64,000 nucleotides of DNA. Source: Bombus terrestris (lineage: Eukaryota > Arthropoda > Insecta > Hymenoptera > Apidae). A program made the position numbers and the translations under genes. The stretch lies in the NCBI RefSeq assembly GCF_910591885.1, contig NW_025963551.1, positions 2,232,001 through 2,296,000 of the forward strand, in the 5' to 3' direction. The notes beneath the pieces are model-generated. The model worked only from the letters and a program-made list of their open reading frames with translations. It did not search any database and was not told the DNA's origin. Of the stretch, positions 1 to 10,807 are shown piece by piece. Every line of letters begins with the position of its first letter. The first letter of the stretch is position 1.

Positions 1-725
1 GAAGTCTTTATCGAATTGCCTACAGACAAAAGTTTACAGTATATCAATATTTGTACATAAATAGTAATATTTTCACACAGTACAGTGCAACGTGAGGTCC
101 GAAATCGCTGACAAATTGAGGTAATAACAGGAAATATATGCAAGGCAATATAAGGTATATGTATAGCTTGGAAATTGTAATCGTTGCTCGCTCGCTCCGC
201 TCGCTCGTAAGAATCTAGTCCGACCTCACAACCGATCCGACACGTTCGCAAATTTGAAGTTAGTCCCCTCCTTATCGGATAACGAAAGCAAGAGGGATTG
301 GTTTTAGGTTAGGCTATAGTTATCGGGCGAGCACAGGGAGCGAGGGACGTGTAAGGGTGTGTCACAAACCAACGGTTTGGCACATAGGGACATTGAAATA
401 TTCGCACCAGCCCCAGGAGCCGGAAGTATTTATCGAATTGCCTACTGACAAAAGTTTACAGTTTATCAATACTTTTACATAAATAATAATATTTTCACAC
501 AGTACAGTGCAACGTGAGGTCCGAAATCGCTGACCAATTGAGGTAATAACAGGAAATATATGCAAGGCAATATAAGGTATATGTATAGGTTGTAAATTGT
601 AATCGTTGCTCGCTCGCTCCGCTCGCTCGTAAGAATCTAGTCCAACCTCACAACCGATCCGACACGTTCGCAAATTTGAAGTTAGTCCCCTCCTTATCGG
701 ATAACGAAAGCAAGAGGGATTGGTT

Positions 726-735
726 TTAGGTTAGG
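726..735 (+). repeat. Two-unit telomere-like motif TTAGGTTAGG (example)
   Basis: TTAGG is the telomere repeat of most insects and many other arthropods. Exactly two units are embedded in GGTTTTAGGTTAGGCTATAG in nearly every monomer, so there are about 150 copies in the window. Exceptions include GGTTAAGC near 22234 and 25196, TTTTAGTTTAGG near 40386 and GGTTTGGC near 43342. This is not a telomere: the motif never extends beyond two units. Confidence 0.9.
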
Positions 736-781
736 CTATAGTTATCGGGCGAGCACAGGGAGCGAGGGACGTGTAAGGGTG

Positions 782-806
782 TGTCACAAACCAACGGTTT
801 GTCACA
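782..806. repeat. Imperfect hairpin at the left/right junction of the monomer (example)
   Basis: ACAAACC (786-792) and GGTTTGT (796-802) are perfect inverted repeats with an AAC loop. Outward there is one C/C mismatch (785 and 803), then three more pairs (782-784 with 804-806). The element recurs in most monomers. In R4 copies AAATCATCGGTTTGG replaces it, and in R3 copies GGTTTGGCAC shortens it. It may be a protein-binding site or simply a conserved sequence; nothing here decides. Confidence 0.75.
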
Positions 807-1452
807 TAGGGTCATTGAAATATTCGCACCAGCCCCAGGAGCCGGAAGTCTTTATCGAATTGCGTACTGACAAAAGTTTACAGTATATCAATATTTGTAC
901 ATAAATAATAATATTTTCACACAGTACAATGCAACCTGAGGTCCGAAATCGCTGACAAATTGAGGTAATAATAGGAAATATATGCAGGACAATATAAGAT
1001 ATATGTATAGCTTGGAAATTGTAATCGTTGATCGCTCGCTCCCCTCGCTCGTAAGAATCTAGTCCAACCTCACAACCGATCCGACACGTTCGCAAATTTG
1101 AAATTAGTCGCCTCCTTATCGGATAACGAACGCAAGAGGGATTGGTTTTAGGTTAGGCTATAGTTATCGAGCGAGCGCAGCGAGCGAGGGACGCATAAAG
1201 GTATGTCACAAACCAACGGTTTGTCACATAGGGACATTGAAATATTCGCACCAGCCCTAGGAGTCGGAAGTCTCTATCGAGTTGCCTGCTGACCAAAGTT
1301 TACAGTTTATCAATAGTTTTACATTAATAGTAATATTTTCACACAGTACAGTGCAACGTGAGGTCTGAAATCGCTGACAAAATTAGGTAATAATAGGAAA
1401 TATATGCAGGACAATATAAGATATATGTATAGCTTGGAAATTTTAATCGTTG

Positions 1453-1610
1453 CTCGCTCGCTCCGCTCGCTCGTAAAAATCTAGTCCAACCTCACAACCG
1501 ATCCGACACGTTCGCAAATTTGAAATTAGTCGCCTCCTTATCGGATAACGAACGCAAGAGGGATTGGTTTTAGGTTAGGCTATAGTTATCGATCGAGCGC
1601 AGCGAGCGAG
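1453..1610. repeat. Inverted GC-rich arms enclosing a loop with TTAGGTTAGG (example)
   Basis: A CTCG-rich box at 1453-1473 and a GAGCG-rich box at 1590-1610 are near reverse complements (19 of 21 bases by my count). The loop between them, 1474-1589, is 116 nt. TTAGGTTAGG lies in the loop close to the second arm. The same arrangement recurs at almost every monomer boundary. Pairing is strongest when the second arm is of L2 type or L3 type with GCGAGCG, and weaker for L1, which has GCACAGGG. Whether the arms pair in the cell is inference. Confidence 0.7.
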
Positions 1611-2786
1611 GGACGCATAAAGGTGTGTCACAAATCATCGGTTTGGCACATAGGAACATTGAAATATTCGCACCTGCCCGAGGAGTAGGAAGTCTTTATC
1701 GAGTTGCCTACTGACAAAAGTTTACAGTTTATCAATAGTTTTACATTAATAGTAATATTTCCACATAGTACAGTTGCAACGTGAGGTCTGAAATCGCTGA
1801 CAAATTGAGGCAATAACAGGAAATATATGCAAGGCAATATAAGGTATATGTATAGCTTGGAAATTGTAATCGTTGCTCGCTCGCTCCGCTCGCTCGTAAG
1901 AATCTAGTGCAACCTCACAACCGATCCGACACGTTCGCAAATTTGAAAATAGTCGCCTCCTTATCGGATAACGAACGCAAGAGGGATTGGTTTTAGGTTA
2001 GGCTATAGTTATCGGGCGAGCGCAGCGAGCGAGGGACGCATAAAGGTGTGTCACAAATCATCGGTTTGGCACATAGGGACATTGAAATATTCGCACCTGC
2101 CCGAGGAGTAGGAAGTCTTTATCGAGTTGCCAACTGACAAAAGTTTACAGTTTATCAATAGTTTTACATTAATAGTAATATTTCCACATAGTACAGTTGC
2201 AACGTGAGGTCCGAAATCGCTGACAAATTAAGGTAATAACAGGAAATATATGAACGGCACCATAAGGTATATGTATAGCTTGGAAATTGTAATCGTTGCT
2301 CGCTCGCTCCGCTCGCTCGTAAGAATCTAGTCCAACCTCACAACCGATCCGACACGTTCGCAAATTTGAAATTAGTCGCCTCCTTATCGGATAACGAACA
2401 CAAGAGGGATTGGTTTTAGGTTAGGCTATAGTTATCGATCGAGCGCAGCGAGCGAGGGACGCATAAAGGTGTGTCACAAATCATCGGTTTGGCACATAGG
2501 AACATTGAAATATTCGCACCTGCCCGAGGAGTAGGAAGTCTTTATCGAGTTGCCTACTGACAAAAGTTTACAGTTTATCAATAGTTTTACATTAATAGCA
2601 ATATTTCCACATAGTACAGTTGCAACGTGAGGTCCGAAATCGCTGACAAATTAAGGTAATAACAGGAAATATATGCACGGCACCATAAGGTATATGTATA
2701 GCTTGGAAATTGTAATCGTTGCTCGCTCGCTCCGCTCGCTCGTAAGAATCTAGTCCAATCTCACAACCGATCCGTCACGTTCGCAA

Positions 2787-5318
2787 ATTTGAAATTAGTC
2801 GCCTCCTGATCGGATAACGAACGCAACAGGGATTGGTGTTAGGTTAGGCTATAGTTATCGGGCGAGCACAGGGAGCGAGGGACGCGTAAGGGTGTGTCAC
2901 AAACCAACGGTTTGTCACATAGGGTCATTGAAATATTCGCACCAGCCCCAGGAGCCGGAAGTCTTTATCGAATTGCCTACAGACAAAAGTTTACAGTATA
3001 TCAATATTTGTACATAAATAGTAATATTTTCACACAGTACAGTGCAACGTGAGGTCCGAAATCGTTGACAAATTGAGGTAATAACAGGAAATATATGCAA
3101 GGCGCTATAAGGTATATGTATAGCTTGGAAATTGTAATCGTTATTCGCTCGCTCCGCTCGCTCGTAAGAATCTAGTCCAACCTCACAACAGATCCGACAC
3201 GTTCGCAAATTTGAAATTAGTCCCCTCTTTATCGAATGGCGAACGTAAGAGATATTGGTTTTAGGTTAGGCTATAGTTTTCAAGCGAGCGCAGCGAGTGA
3301 GTGTCGCGTAAAGGTGTGTCACAAACCAACGGTTTGGCACTTAGGGACATTGAAATATTCGCACCAGCCCGAGGAGTCGGAAGTCTTTATCGAGTTGCCT
3401 ACTGACAAAAGTTTACAGTTTATCAATAGTTTTACATAAATAGTAATATTTCCACATAGTACGGTGCAACGTAAGGTCCGAAATCGCTGACAAATTGAGG
3501 TAATAACAGGAAATATATGCAAGGCCATATAAGGTATATGTATAGCTTGGAAATTGTAATCGTTGCTCGCTCGCTCCGCTCGCTCGTAAGAATCTAGTCC
3601 AACCTCCCAACCGATCCGACACGTTCGCAAATTTGAAATTAGTCCCCTCCTTATCGAATGGCGAACGTAAGAGATATTGGTTTTAGGTTAGGCTATAGTT
3701 TTCAAGCGAGCGCAGCGAGCGAGGGTCGCGTAAAGGTGTATCACAAACCAACGGTTTGGCACTTAGGGACATTGAAATATTCGCACCAGCCCGAGGAGTC
3801 GGAAGTTTTTATCGCGTTGCCTACTGACAAAAGTTTAGAGTATATCAATATTTGTACATAAATAGTAATATTTTCACACAGTACAGTGCAACGTGAGGTC
3901 CGAAATCGCTGACAAATTGAGGTAATAACAGGAAATATATGCAAGGCAATATAAGGTATATGTATAGCTTGGAAATTGTAATCGTTGCTCGCTCGCTCCG
4001 CTCGCTCGAAAGAATCTAGTGCAACCTCACAACCGATCCGACACGTTCGCAAATTTGAAATTAGTCGCCTCCTTATCGGATAACGAACGCAAGAGGGATT
4101 GGTTTTAGGTTAGGCTATAGTTATCGGGCGAGCACAGGGAGCGAGGGACGCGTAAGGGCGTGTCACAAACCAACGGTTTGTCACATAGGGTCATTGAAAT
4201 ATTCGCACCAGCCCCAGGAGCCGGAAGTCTTTATCGAATTGCCTACAGACAAAAGTTTACAGTATATCAATATTTGTACATAAATAGTAATATTTTCACA
4301 CAGTACAGTGCAACGTGAGGTCCGAAATCGCTGACCAATTGAGGTAATAACAGGAAATATATGCAAGGCAATATAAGGTATATGTATAGCTTGGAAATTG
4401 TAATCGTTGCTCGCTCGCTCCGCTCGCTCGTAAGAATCTAGTCCAACCTCACAACCGATCCGACACGTTCGCAAATTTGAAATTAGTGGCCTCCTTATCG
4501 GATAACGAACGCAAGAGGGATTGGTTTTAGGTTAGGCTATAGTTATCGGGCGAGCACAGGGAGCGAGGGACGCGTAAGGGCGTGTCACAAACCAACGGTT
4601 TGTCACATAGGGTCATTGAAATATTCGCACCAGCCCCAGGAGCCGGAAGCCTTTATCGAATTGCCTACAGACAAAAGTTTACAGTATATCAATATTTGTA
4701 CATAAATAGTAATATTTTCACACAGTACAGTGCAACGTGAGGTCCGAAATCGCTGACCAATTGAGGTAATAACAGGAAATATATGCAAGGCAATATAAGG
4801 TATATGTATAGCTTGGAAATTGTAATCGTTGCTCGCTCGCTCCGCTCGCTCGTAAGAATCTAGTCCGACCTCACAACCGATCCGACACGTTCGCAAATTT
4901 GAAGTTAGTCCCCTCCTTATCGGACAACGAAAGCAAGAGGGATTGGTTTTAGGTTAGGCTATAGTTATCGGGCGAGCACAGGGAGCGAGGGACGTGTAAG
5001 GGTGTGTCACAAACCAACGGTTTGTCACATAGGGTCATTGAAATATTCGCACCAGCCCCAGGAGCCGGAAGTCTTTATCGAATTGCGTACTGACAAAAGT
5101 TTACAGTATATCAATATTTGTACATAAATAATAATATTTTCACACAGTACAGTGCAACGTGAGGTCCGAAATCGCTGACCAACTGAGGTAATAACAGGAA
5201 ATATATGCAAGGCAATATAAGGTATATGTATAGGTTGTAAATTGTAATCGTTGCTCGCTCGCTCCGCTCGCTCGTAAGAATCTAGTCCAACCTCACAACC
5301 GATCCGACACGTTCGCAA
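2787..5318 (+). repeat. Higher-order unit of 6 monomers (8-13)
   Basis: The order is L1b-R1, L3-R3, L3-R3, L1c-R1, L1c-R1, L1-R1, with boundaries at 3208, 3630, 4052, 4474, 4896 and 5318. The first monomer carries CGCAACAGGGATTGGTGTT and ends in CAACAGATCCG, which makes it a good marker for the start of a unit. The same six types appear in the same order at 10386-12917. Confidence 0.88.
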
Positions 5319-7850
5319 ATTTGAAGTTAGTCCCCTCCTTATCGGATAACGAACGCAACAGGGATTGGTGTTAGGTTAGGCTATAGTTATCGGGCGAGCA
5401 CAGGGAGCGAGGGACGCGTAAGGGTGTGTCACAAACCAACGGTTTGTCACATAGGGTCATTGAAATATTCGCACCAGCCCCAGGAGCCGGAAGTCTTTAT
5501 CGAATTGCCTACAGACAAAAGTTTACAGTATATCAATATTTGTACATAAATAGTAATATTTTCACACAGTACAGTGCAACGTGAGGTCCGAAATCGTTGA
5601 CAAATTGAGGTAATAACAGGAAATATATGCAAGGCGATATAAGGTATATGTATAGCTTGGAAATTGTAATCGTTATTCGCTCGCTCCGCTCGCTCGTAAG
5701 AATCTAGTCCAACCTCACAACAGATCCGACACGTTCGCAAATTTGAAATTAGTCCCCTCTTTATCGAATGGCGAACGTAAGAGATATTGGTTTTAGGTTA
5801 GGCTATAGTTTTCAAGCGAGCGCAGCGAGTGAGTGTCGCGTAAAGGTGTGTCACAAACCAACGGTTTGGCACTTAGGGACATTGAAATATTCGCACCAGC
5901 CCGAGGAGTCGGAAGTCTTTATCGCGTTGCCTACTGACAAAAGTTTACAGTTTATCAATTGTTTTACATAAATAGTAATATTTCCACATAGTACGGTGCA
6001 ACGTAAGGTCCGAAATCGCTGACAAATTGAGGTAATAACAGGAAATATATGCAAGGCAATATAAGGTATATGTATAGCTTGGAAATTGTAATCGTTGCTC
6101 GCTCGCTCCGCTCGCTCGTAAGAATCTAGTCCAACCTCCCAACCGATCCGACACGTTCGCAAATTTGAAATTAGTCCCCTCCTTATCGAATGGCGAACGT
6201 AAGAGATATTGGTTTTAGGTTAGGTTATAGTTTTCAAGCGAGCGCAGCGAGCGAGGGTCGCGTAAAGGTGTATCACAAACCAACGGTTTGGGACTTAGGG
6301 ACATTGAAATATTCGCACCAGCCCGAGGAGTCGGAAGTCTTTATCGCGTTGCCTACTGACAAAAGTTTAGAGTATATCAATATTTGTACATAAATAGTAA
6401 TATTTTCACACAGTACAGTGCAACGTGATGTCCGAAATCGCTGACCAATTGAGGTAATAACAGGAAATATATGCAAGGCAATATAAGGTATATGTATAGC
6501 TTGGAAATTGTAATCGTTGCTCGCTCGCTCCGCTCGCTCGAAAGAATCTAGTCCAACCTCACAACCGATCCGACACGTTCGCAAATTTGAAATTAGTCGC
6601 CTCCTTATCGGATAACGAACACAAGAGGGATTGGTTTTAGGTTAGGCTATAGTTATCGATCGAGCGCAGCGAGCGAGGGACGCATAAAGGTATGTCACAA
6701 ACCAGCGGTTTGTCACATAGGGACATTGAAATATTCGCACCAGCCCTAGGAGTCGGAAGTCTCTATCGAGTTGCCTGCTGACCAAAGTTTACAGTTTATC
6801 AATAGTTTTACATTAATAGTAATATTTTCACACAGTACGGTGCAACGTGAGGTCTGAAATCGCTGACAAAATTGGGTAATAATAGGAAATATATGCAGGA
6901 CAATATAAGATATATGTATAGCTTGGAAATTTTAATCGTTGCTCGCTCGCTCCGCTCGCTCGTAAAAATCTAGTCCAACCTCACAACCGATCCGACACGT
7001 TCGCAAGTTTGAAATTAGTCGCCTCCTTATCGGATAACGAACACAAGAGGGATTGGTTTTAGGTTAGGCTATAGTTATCGGGCGAGCACAGGGAGCGAGG
7101 GACGCGTAAGGGCGTGTCACAAACCAACGGTTTGTCACATAGGGTCATTGAAATATTCGCACCAGCCCCAGGAGCCGGAAGTCTTTATCGAATTGCCTAC
7201 AGACAAAAGTTTACAGTATATCAATATTTGTACATAAATAGTAATATTTTCACACAGTACAGTGCAACGTGAGGTCCGAAATCGCTGACCAATTGAGGTA
7301 ATAACAGGAAATATATGCAAGGCAATATAAGGTATATGTATAGCTTGGAAATTGTAATCGTTGCTCGCTCGCTCCGCTCGCTCGTAAGAATCTAGTCCAA
7401 CCTCACAACCGATCCGACACGTTCGCAAATTTGAAATTAGTGGCCTCCTTATCGGATAACGAACGCAAGAGGGATTGGTTTTAGGTTAGGCTATAGTTAT
7501 CGGGCGAGCACAGGGAGCGAGGGACGCGTAAGGGCGTGTCACAAACCAACGGTTTGTCACATAGGGTCATTGAAATATTCGCACCAGCCCCAGGAGCCGG
7601 AAGTCTTTATCGAATTGCCTACAGACAAAAGTTTACAGTATATCAATATTTGTACATAAATAGTAATATTTTCACACAGTACAGTGCAACGTGAGGTCCG
7701 AAATCGCTGACCAATTGAGGTAATAACAGGAAATATATGCAAGGCAATATAAGGTATATGTATAGCTTGGAAATTGTAATCGTTGCTCGCTCGCTCCGCT
7801 CGCTCGTAAGAATCTAGTCCGACCTCACAACCGATCCGACACGTTCGCAA

Positions 7851-8272
7851 ATTTGAAGTTAGTCCCCTCCTTATCGGATAACGAAAGCAAGAGGGATTGG
7901 TTTTAGGTTAGGCTATAGTTATCGGGCGAGCACAGGGAGCGAGGGACGTGTAAGGGTGTGTCACAAACCAACGGTTTGTCACATAGGGACATTGAAATAT
8001 TCGCACCAGCCCCAGGAGCCGGAAGTCTTTATCGAATTGCGTACTGACAAAAGTTTACAGTATATCAATATTTGTACATAAATAATAATATTTTCACACA
8101 GTACAGTGCAACGTGAGGTCCGAAATCGCTGACCAATTGAGGTAATAACAGGAAATATATGCAAGGCAATATAAGGTATATGTATAGGTTGTAAATTGTA
8201 ATCGTTGCTCGCTCGCTCCGCTCGCTCGTAAGAATCTAGTCCAACCTCACAACCGATCCGACACGTTCGCAA
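7851..8272 (+). repeat. Reference monomer, type L1-R1
   Basis: A clean 422-bp example. The left part has AAGTTAGTCCCCTCC, CGAAAGCAAGAGG, TTAGGTTAGG, CGGGCGAGCACAGGGAGCG and GACGTGTAAGGG. The right part has CCCCAGGAGCCGG, TCGAATTGC and TATATCAATATTTGTAC. L1-R1 copies recur as the opening monomer of the 7-monomer units in the middle of the window. The subset that precedes an L2 monomer carries the altered GC box GATCGCTCGCTCCCCTCG. Confidence 0.9.
8061..8098 (+). repeat. A+T-rich core of the monomer (example)
   Basis: The middle of each monomer is A+T-rich, here TATATCAATATTTGTAC followed by ATAAATAATAATATTTTC. R2 and R4 copies have TTATCAATAGTTTTAC and TTAATAGTAATATTT instead. It lies between the hairpin and the CTCG-rich box. 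A second A+T-rich stretch, ATATAAGGTATATGTATAG, lies before that box. No promoter or origin is claimed. Confidence 0.7.
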
Positions 8273-8694
8273 ATTTGAAGTTAGTCCCCTCCTTATCGGA
8301 TAACGAAAGCAAGAGGGATTGGTTTTAGGTTAGGCTATAGTTATCGGGCGAGCACAGGGAGCGAGGGACGTGTAAGGGTGTGTCACAAACCAACGGTTTG
8401 TCACATAGGGTCATTGAAATATTCGCACCAGCCCCAGGAGCCGGAAGTCTTTATCGAATTGCGTACTGACAAAAGTTTACAGTATATCAATATTTGTACA
8501 TAAATAATAATATTTTCACACAGTACAATGCAACCTGAGGTCCGAAATCGCTGACAAATTGAGGTAATAATAGGAAATATATGCAGGACAATATAAGATA
8601 TATGTATAGCTTGGAAATTGTAATCGTTGATCGCTCGCTCCCCTCGCTCGTAAGAATCTAGTCCAACCTCACAACCGATCCGACACGTTCGCAA

Positions 8695-9116
8695 ATTTGA
8701 AATTAGTCGCCTCCTTATCGGATAACGAACACAAGAGGGATTGGTTTTAGGTTAGGCTATAGTTATCGATCGAGCGCAGCGAGCGAGGGACGCATAAAGG
8801 TATGTCACAAACCAGCGGTTTGTCACATAGGGACATTGAAATATTCGCACCAGCCCTAGGAGTCGGAAGTCTCTATCGAGTTGCCTGCTGACCAAAGTTT
8901 ACAGTTTATCAATAGTTTTACATTAATAGTAATATTTTCACACAGTACGGTGCAACGTGAGGTCTGAAATCGCTGACAAAATTGGGTAATAATAGGAAAT
9001 ATATGCAGGACAATATAAGATATATGTATAGCTTGGAAATTTTAATCGTTGCTCGCTCGCTCCGCTCGCTCGTAAAAATCTAGTCCAACCTCACAACCGA
9101 TCCGACACGTTCGCAA
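8695..9116 (+). repeat. Reference monomer, type L2-R2
   Basis: A 422-bp example. The left part has AATTAGTCGCC, CGAACACAAG, CGATCGAGCGCAGCGAGCG and GACGCATAAAGGTATG. The right part has CCCTAGGAGTCGG, TCTCTATCGAG, GACCAAAG, GTCTGAAATC and AAAATTGGGTAATAATAGG. R2 is rare in the first 19 kb and becomes the commonest right part between about 21 and 46 kb. Confidence 0.9.
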
Positions 9117-9539
9117 GTTTGAAATTAGTCGCCTCCTTATCGGATAACGAACACAAGAGGGATTGGTTTTAGGTTAGGCTATAGTTATCGATCGAGCGCA
9201 GCGAGCGAGGGACGCATAAAGGTGTGTCACAAATCATCGGTTTGGCACATAGGAACATTGAAATATTCGCACCTGCCCGAGGAGTAGGAAGTCTTTATCG
9301 AGTTGCCTACTGACAAAAGTTTACAGTTTATCAATAGTTTTACATTAATAGTAATATTTCCACATAGTACAGTTGCAACGTGAGGTCTGAAATCGCTGAC
9401 AAATTGAGGCAATAACAGGAAATATATGCAAGGCAATATAAGGTATATGTATAGCTTGGAAATTGTAATCGTTGCTCGCTCGCTCCGCTCGCTCGTAAGA
9501 ATCTAGTGCAACCTCACAACCGATCCGACACGTTCGCAA

Positions 9540-9962
9540 ATTTGAAAATAGTCGCCTCCTTATCGGATAGCGAACACAAGAGGGATTGGTTTTAGGTTAG
9601 GCTATAGTTATCGGGCGAGCGCAGCGAGCGAGGGACGCATAAAGGTGTGTCACAAATCATCGGTTTGGCACATAGGGTCATTGAAATATTCGCACCTGCC
9701 CGAGGAGTAGGAAGTCTTTATCGAGTTGCCAACTGACAAAAGTTTACAGTTTATCAATAGTTTTACATTAATAGTAATATTTCCACATAGTACAGTTGCA
9801 ACGTGAGGTCCGAAATCGCTGACAAATTAAGGTAATAACAGGAAATATATGAACGGCACCATAAGGTATATGTATAGCTTGGAAATTGTAATCGTTGCTC
9901 GCTCGCTCCGCTCGCTCGTAAGAATCTAGTCCAACCTCACAACCGATCCGACACGTTCGCAA
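9540..9962 (+). repeat. Reference monomer, 423-bp type L2-R4
   Basis: R4 copies have one extra T (ACAGTTGCAACG against ACAGTGCAACG), so they are 423 bp long. They also have AAATCATCGGTTTGG at the hairpin, CACCTGCCCGAGGAGTAGG, TTTCCACATAG and usually CGGCACCATAAGG. They tend to lie in runs of two or three just before an L1b monomer. This copy's left part is an odd variant with CGGGCGAGCGCAGCG. Confidence 0.9.
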
Positions 9963-10385
9963 ATTTGAAATTAGTCGCCTCCATATCGGATAACGAACAC
10001 AAGAGGGATTGGTTTTAGGTTAGGCTATAGTTATCGATCGAGCGCAGCGAGCGAGGGACGCATAAAGGTGTGTCACAAATCATCGGTTTGGCACATAGGA
10101 ACATTGAAATATTCGCACCTGCCCGAGGAGTAGGAAGTCTTTATCGAGTTGCCTACTGACAAAAGTTTACAGTTTATCAATAGTTTTACATTAATAGCAA
10201 TATTTCCACATAGTACAGTTGCAACGTGAGGTCCGAAATCGCTGACAAATTAAGGTAATAACAGGAAATATATGCACGGCACCATAAGGTATATGTATAG
10301 CTTGGAAATTGTAATCGTTGCTCGCTCGCTCCGCTCGCTCGTAAGAATCTAGTCCAATCTCACAACCGATCCGTCACGTTCGCAA

Positions 10386-10807
10386 ATTTGAAATTAGTCG
10401 CCTCCTGATCGGATAACGAACGCAACAGGGATTGGTGTTAGGTTAGGCTATAGTTATCGGGCGAGCACAGGGAGCGAGGGACGCGTAAGGGTGTGTCACA
10501 AACCAACGGTTTGTCACATAGGGTCATTGAAATATTCGCACCAGCCCCAGGAGCCGGAAGTCTTTATCGAATTGCCTACAGACAAAAGTTTACAGTATAT
10601 CAATATTTGTACATAAATAGTAATATTTTCACACAGTACAGTGCAACGTGAGGTCCGAAATCGTTGACAAATTGAGGTAATAACAGGAAATATATGCAAG
10701 GCGCTATAAGGTATATGTATAGCTTGGAAATTGTAATCGTTATTCGCTCGCTCCGCTCGCTCGTAAGAATCTAGTCCAACCTCACAACAGATCCGACACG
10801 TTCGCAA
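10386..10807 (+). repeat. Reference monomer, type L1b-R1 (head of higher-order units)
   Basis: Marked by CTCCTGATCGGATAACG, CGCAACAGGGATTGGTGTT and GACGCGTAAGGGTG on the left, and by AATCGTTGACAAATTG, AAGGCGCTATAAGG, GTTATTCGCTCGCTCC and CAACAGATCCG on the right. This type recurs at 2787, 5319, 10386, 14186, 47507, 49195, 53839, 57639 and 58061. In the first 18 kb it is followed by two L3-R3 monomers, and in the later part by one. Confidence 0.88.

Larger units (their letters stand above)
1..2786 (+). repeat. Array block, monomers 1-7 (end of a higher-order unit)
   Basis: This block starts inside a monomer (partial, 1-251) and continues with boundaries at 673, 1095, 1517, 1940, 2363 and 2786. 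The order of types is R1 (partial), L1-R1, L1-R1, L2-R2, then three L2-R4 copies of 423 bp. The same run of types reappears 7599 bp downstream, ending at 10385. The copy ending at 2786 has CCAATCTC and CCGTCACG near its end, a mark shared with other copies that directly precede an L1b-R1 monomer. Confidence 0.9.
5319..10385 (+). repeat. Higher-order unit of 12 monomers (14-25)
   Basis: The order is L1b-R1, L3-R3, L3-R3, L2-R2, L1c-R1, L1c-R1, L1-R1, L1-R1, L2-R2, then three L2-R4. Compared with the preceding 6-monomer unit it has one extra L2-R2 copy (6585-7006) between the L3 pair and the L1c pair. The first monomer is chimeric: it starts with the L1 form AAGTTAGTCCCC and then switches to the L1b form CGCAACAGGG. 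Boundaries are 5740, 6162, 6584, 7006, 7428, 7850, 8272, 8694, 9116, 9539, 9962 and 10385. Confidence 0.88.

Noticed and set aside
275..290. Possible CENP-B box on the minus strand (TTTCGTTATCCGATA)
   Set aside because: Only the first seven bases fit the known box. The required A and CGGG core positions do not match.
362..673. Minus-strand frames of 86-103 codons repeated about a hundred times along the window
   Set aside because: They start at TTG within CACGTTCGCAA, not ATG. All come from the same part of the monomer, are cut by subtype changes and single-base indels, and show no known domain. They are satellite sequence, not a gene family.
726..735. True telomere tract
   Set aside because: Only two TTAGG units occur per 422 bp and they never extend, so this is an embedded motif, not a telomere.
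3236..3439. Plus-strand 67-codon frame with an ATG
   Set aside because: It is present only where the L3 left part meets a right part without a stop. R2 copies stop it at CCCTAG after about 45 codons. No Kozak-like or ribosome-binding context is consistently kept, and no function is recognisable.
3413..3622. Third-frame minus-strand peptides of 69 codons (also 9227-9436, 64- and 65-codon frames)
   Set aside because: They overlap the other frames in the same monomer and appear or vanish with single-base changes. They are shadows of the repeat.
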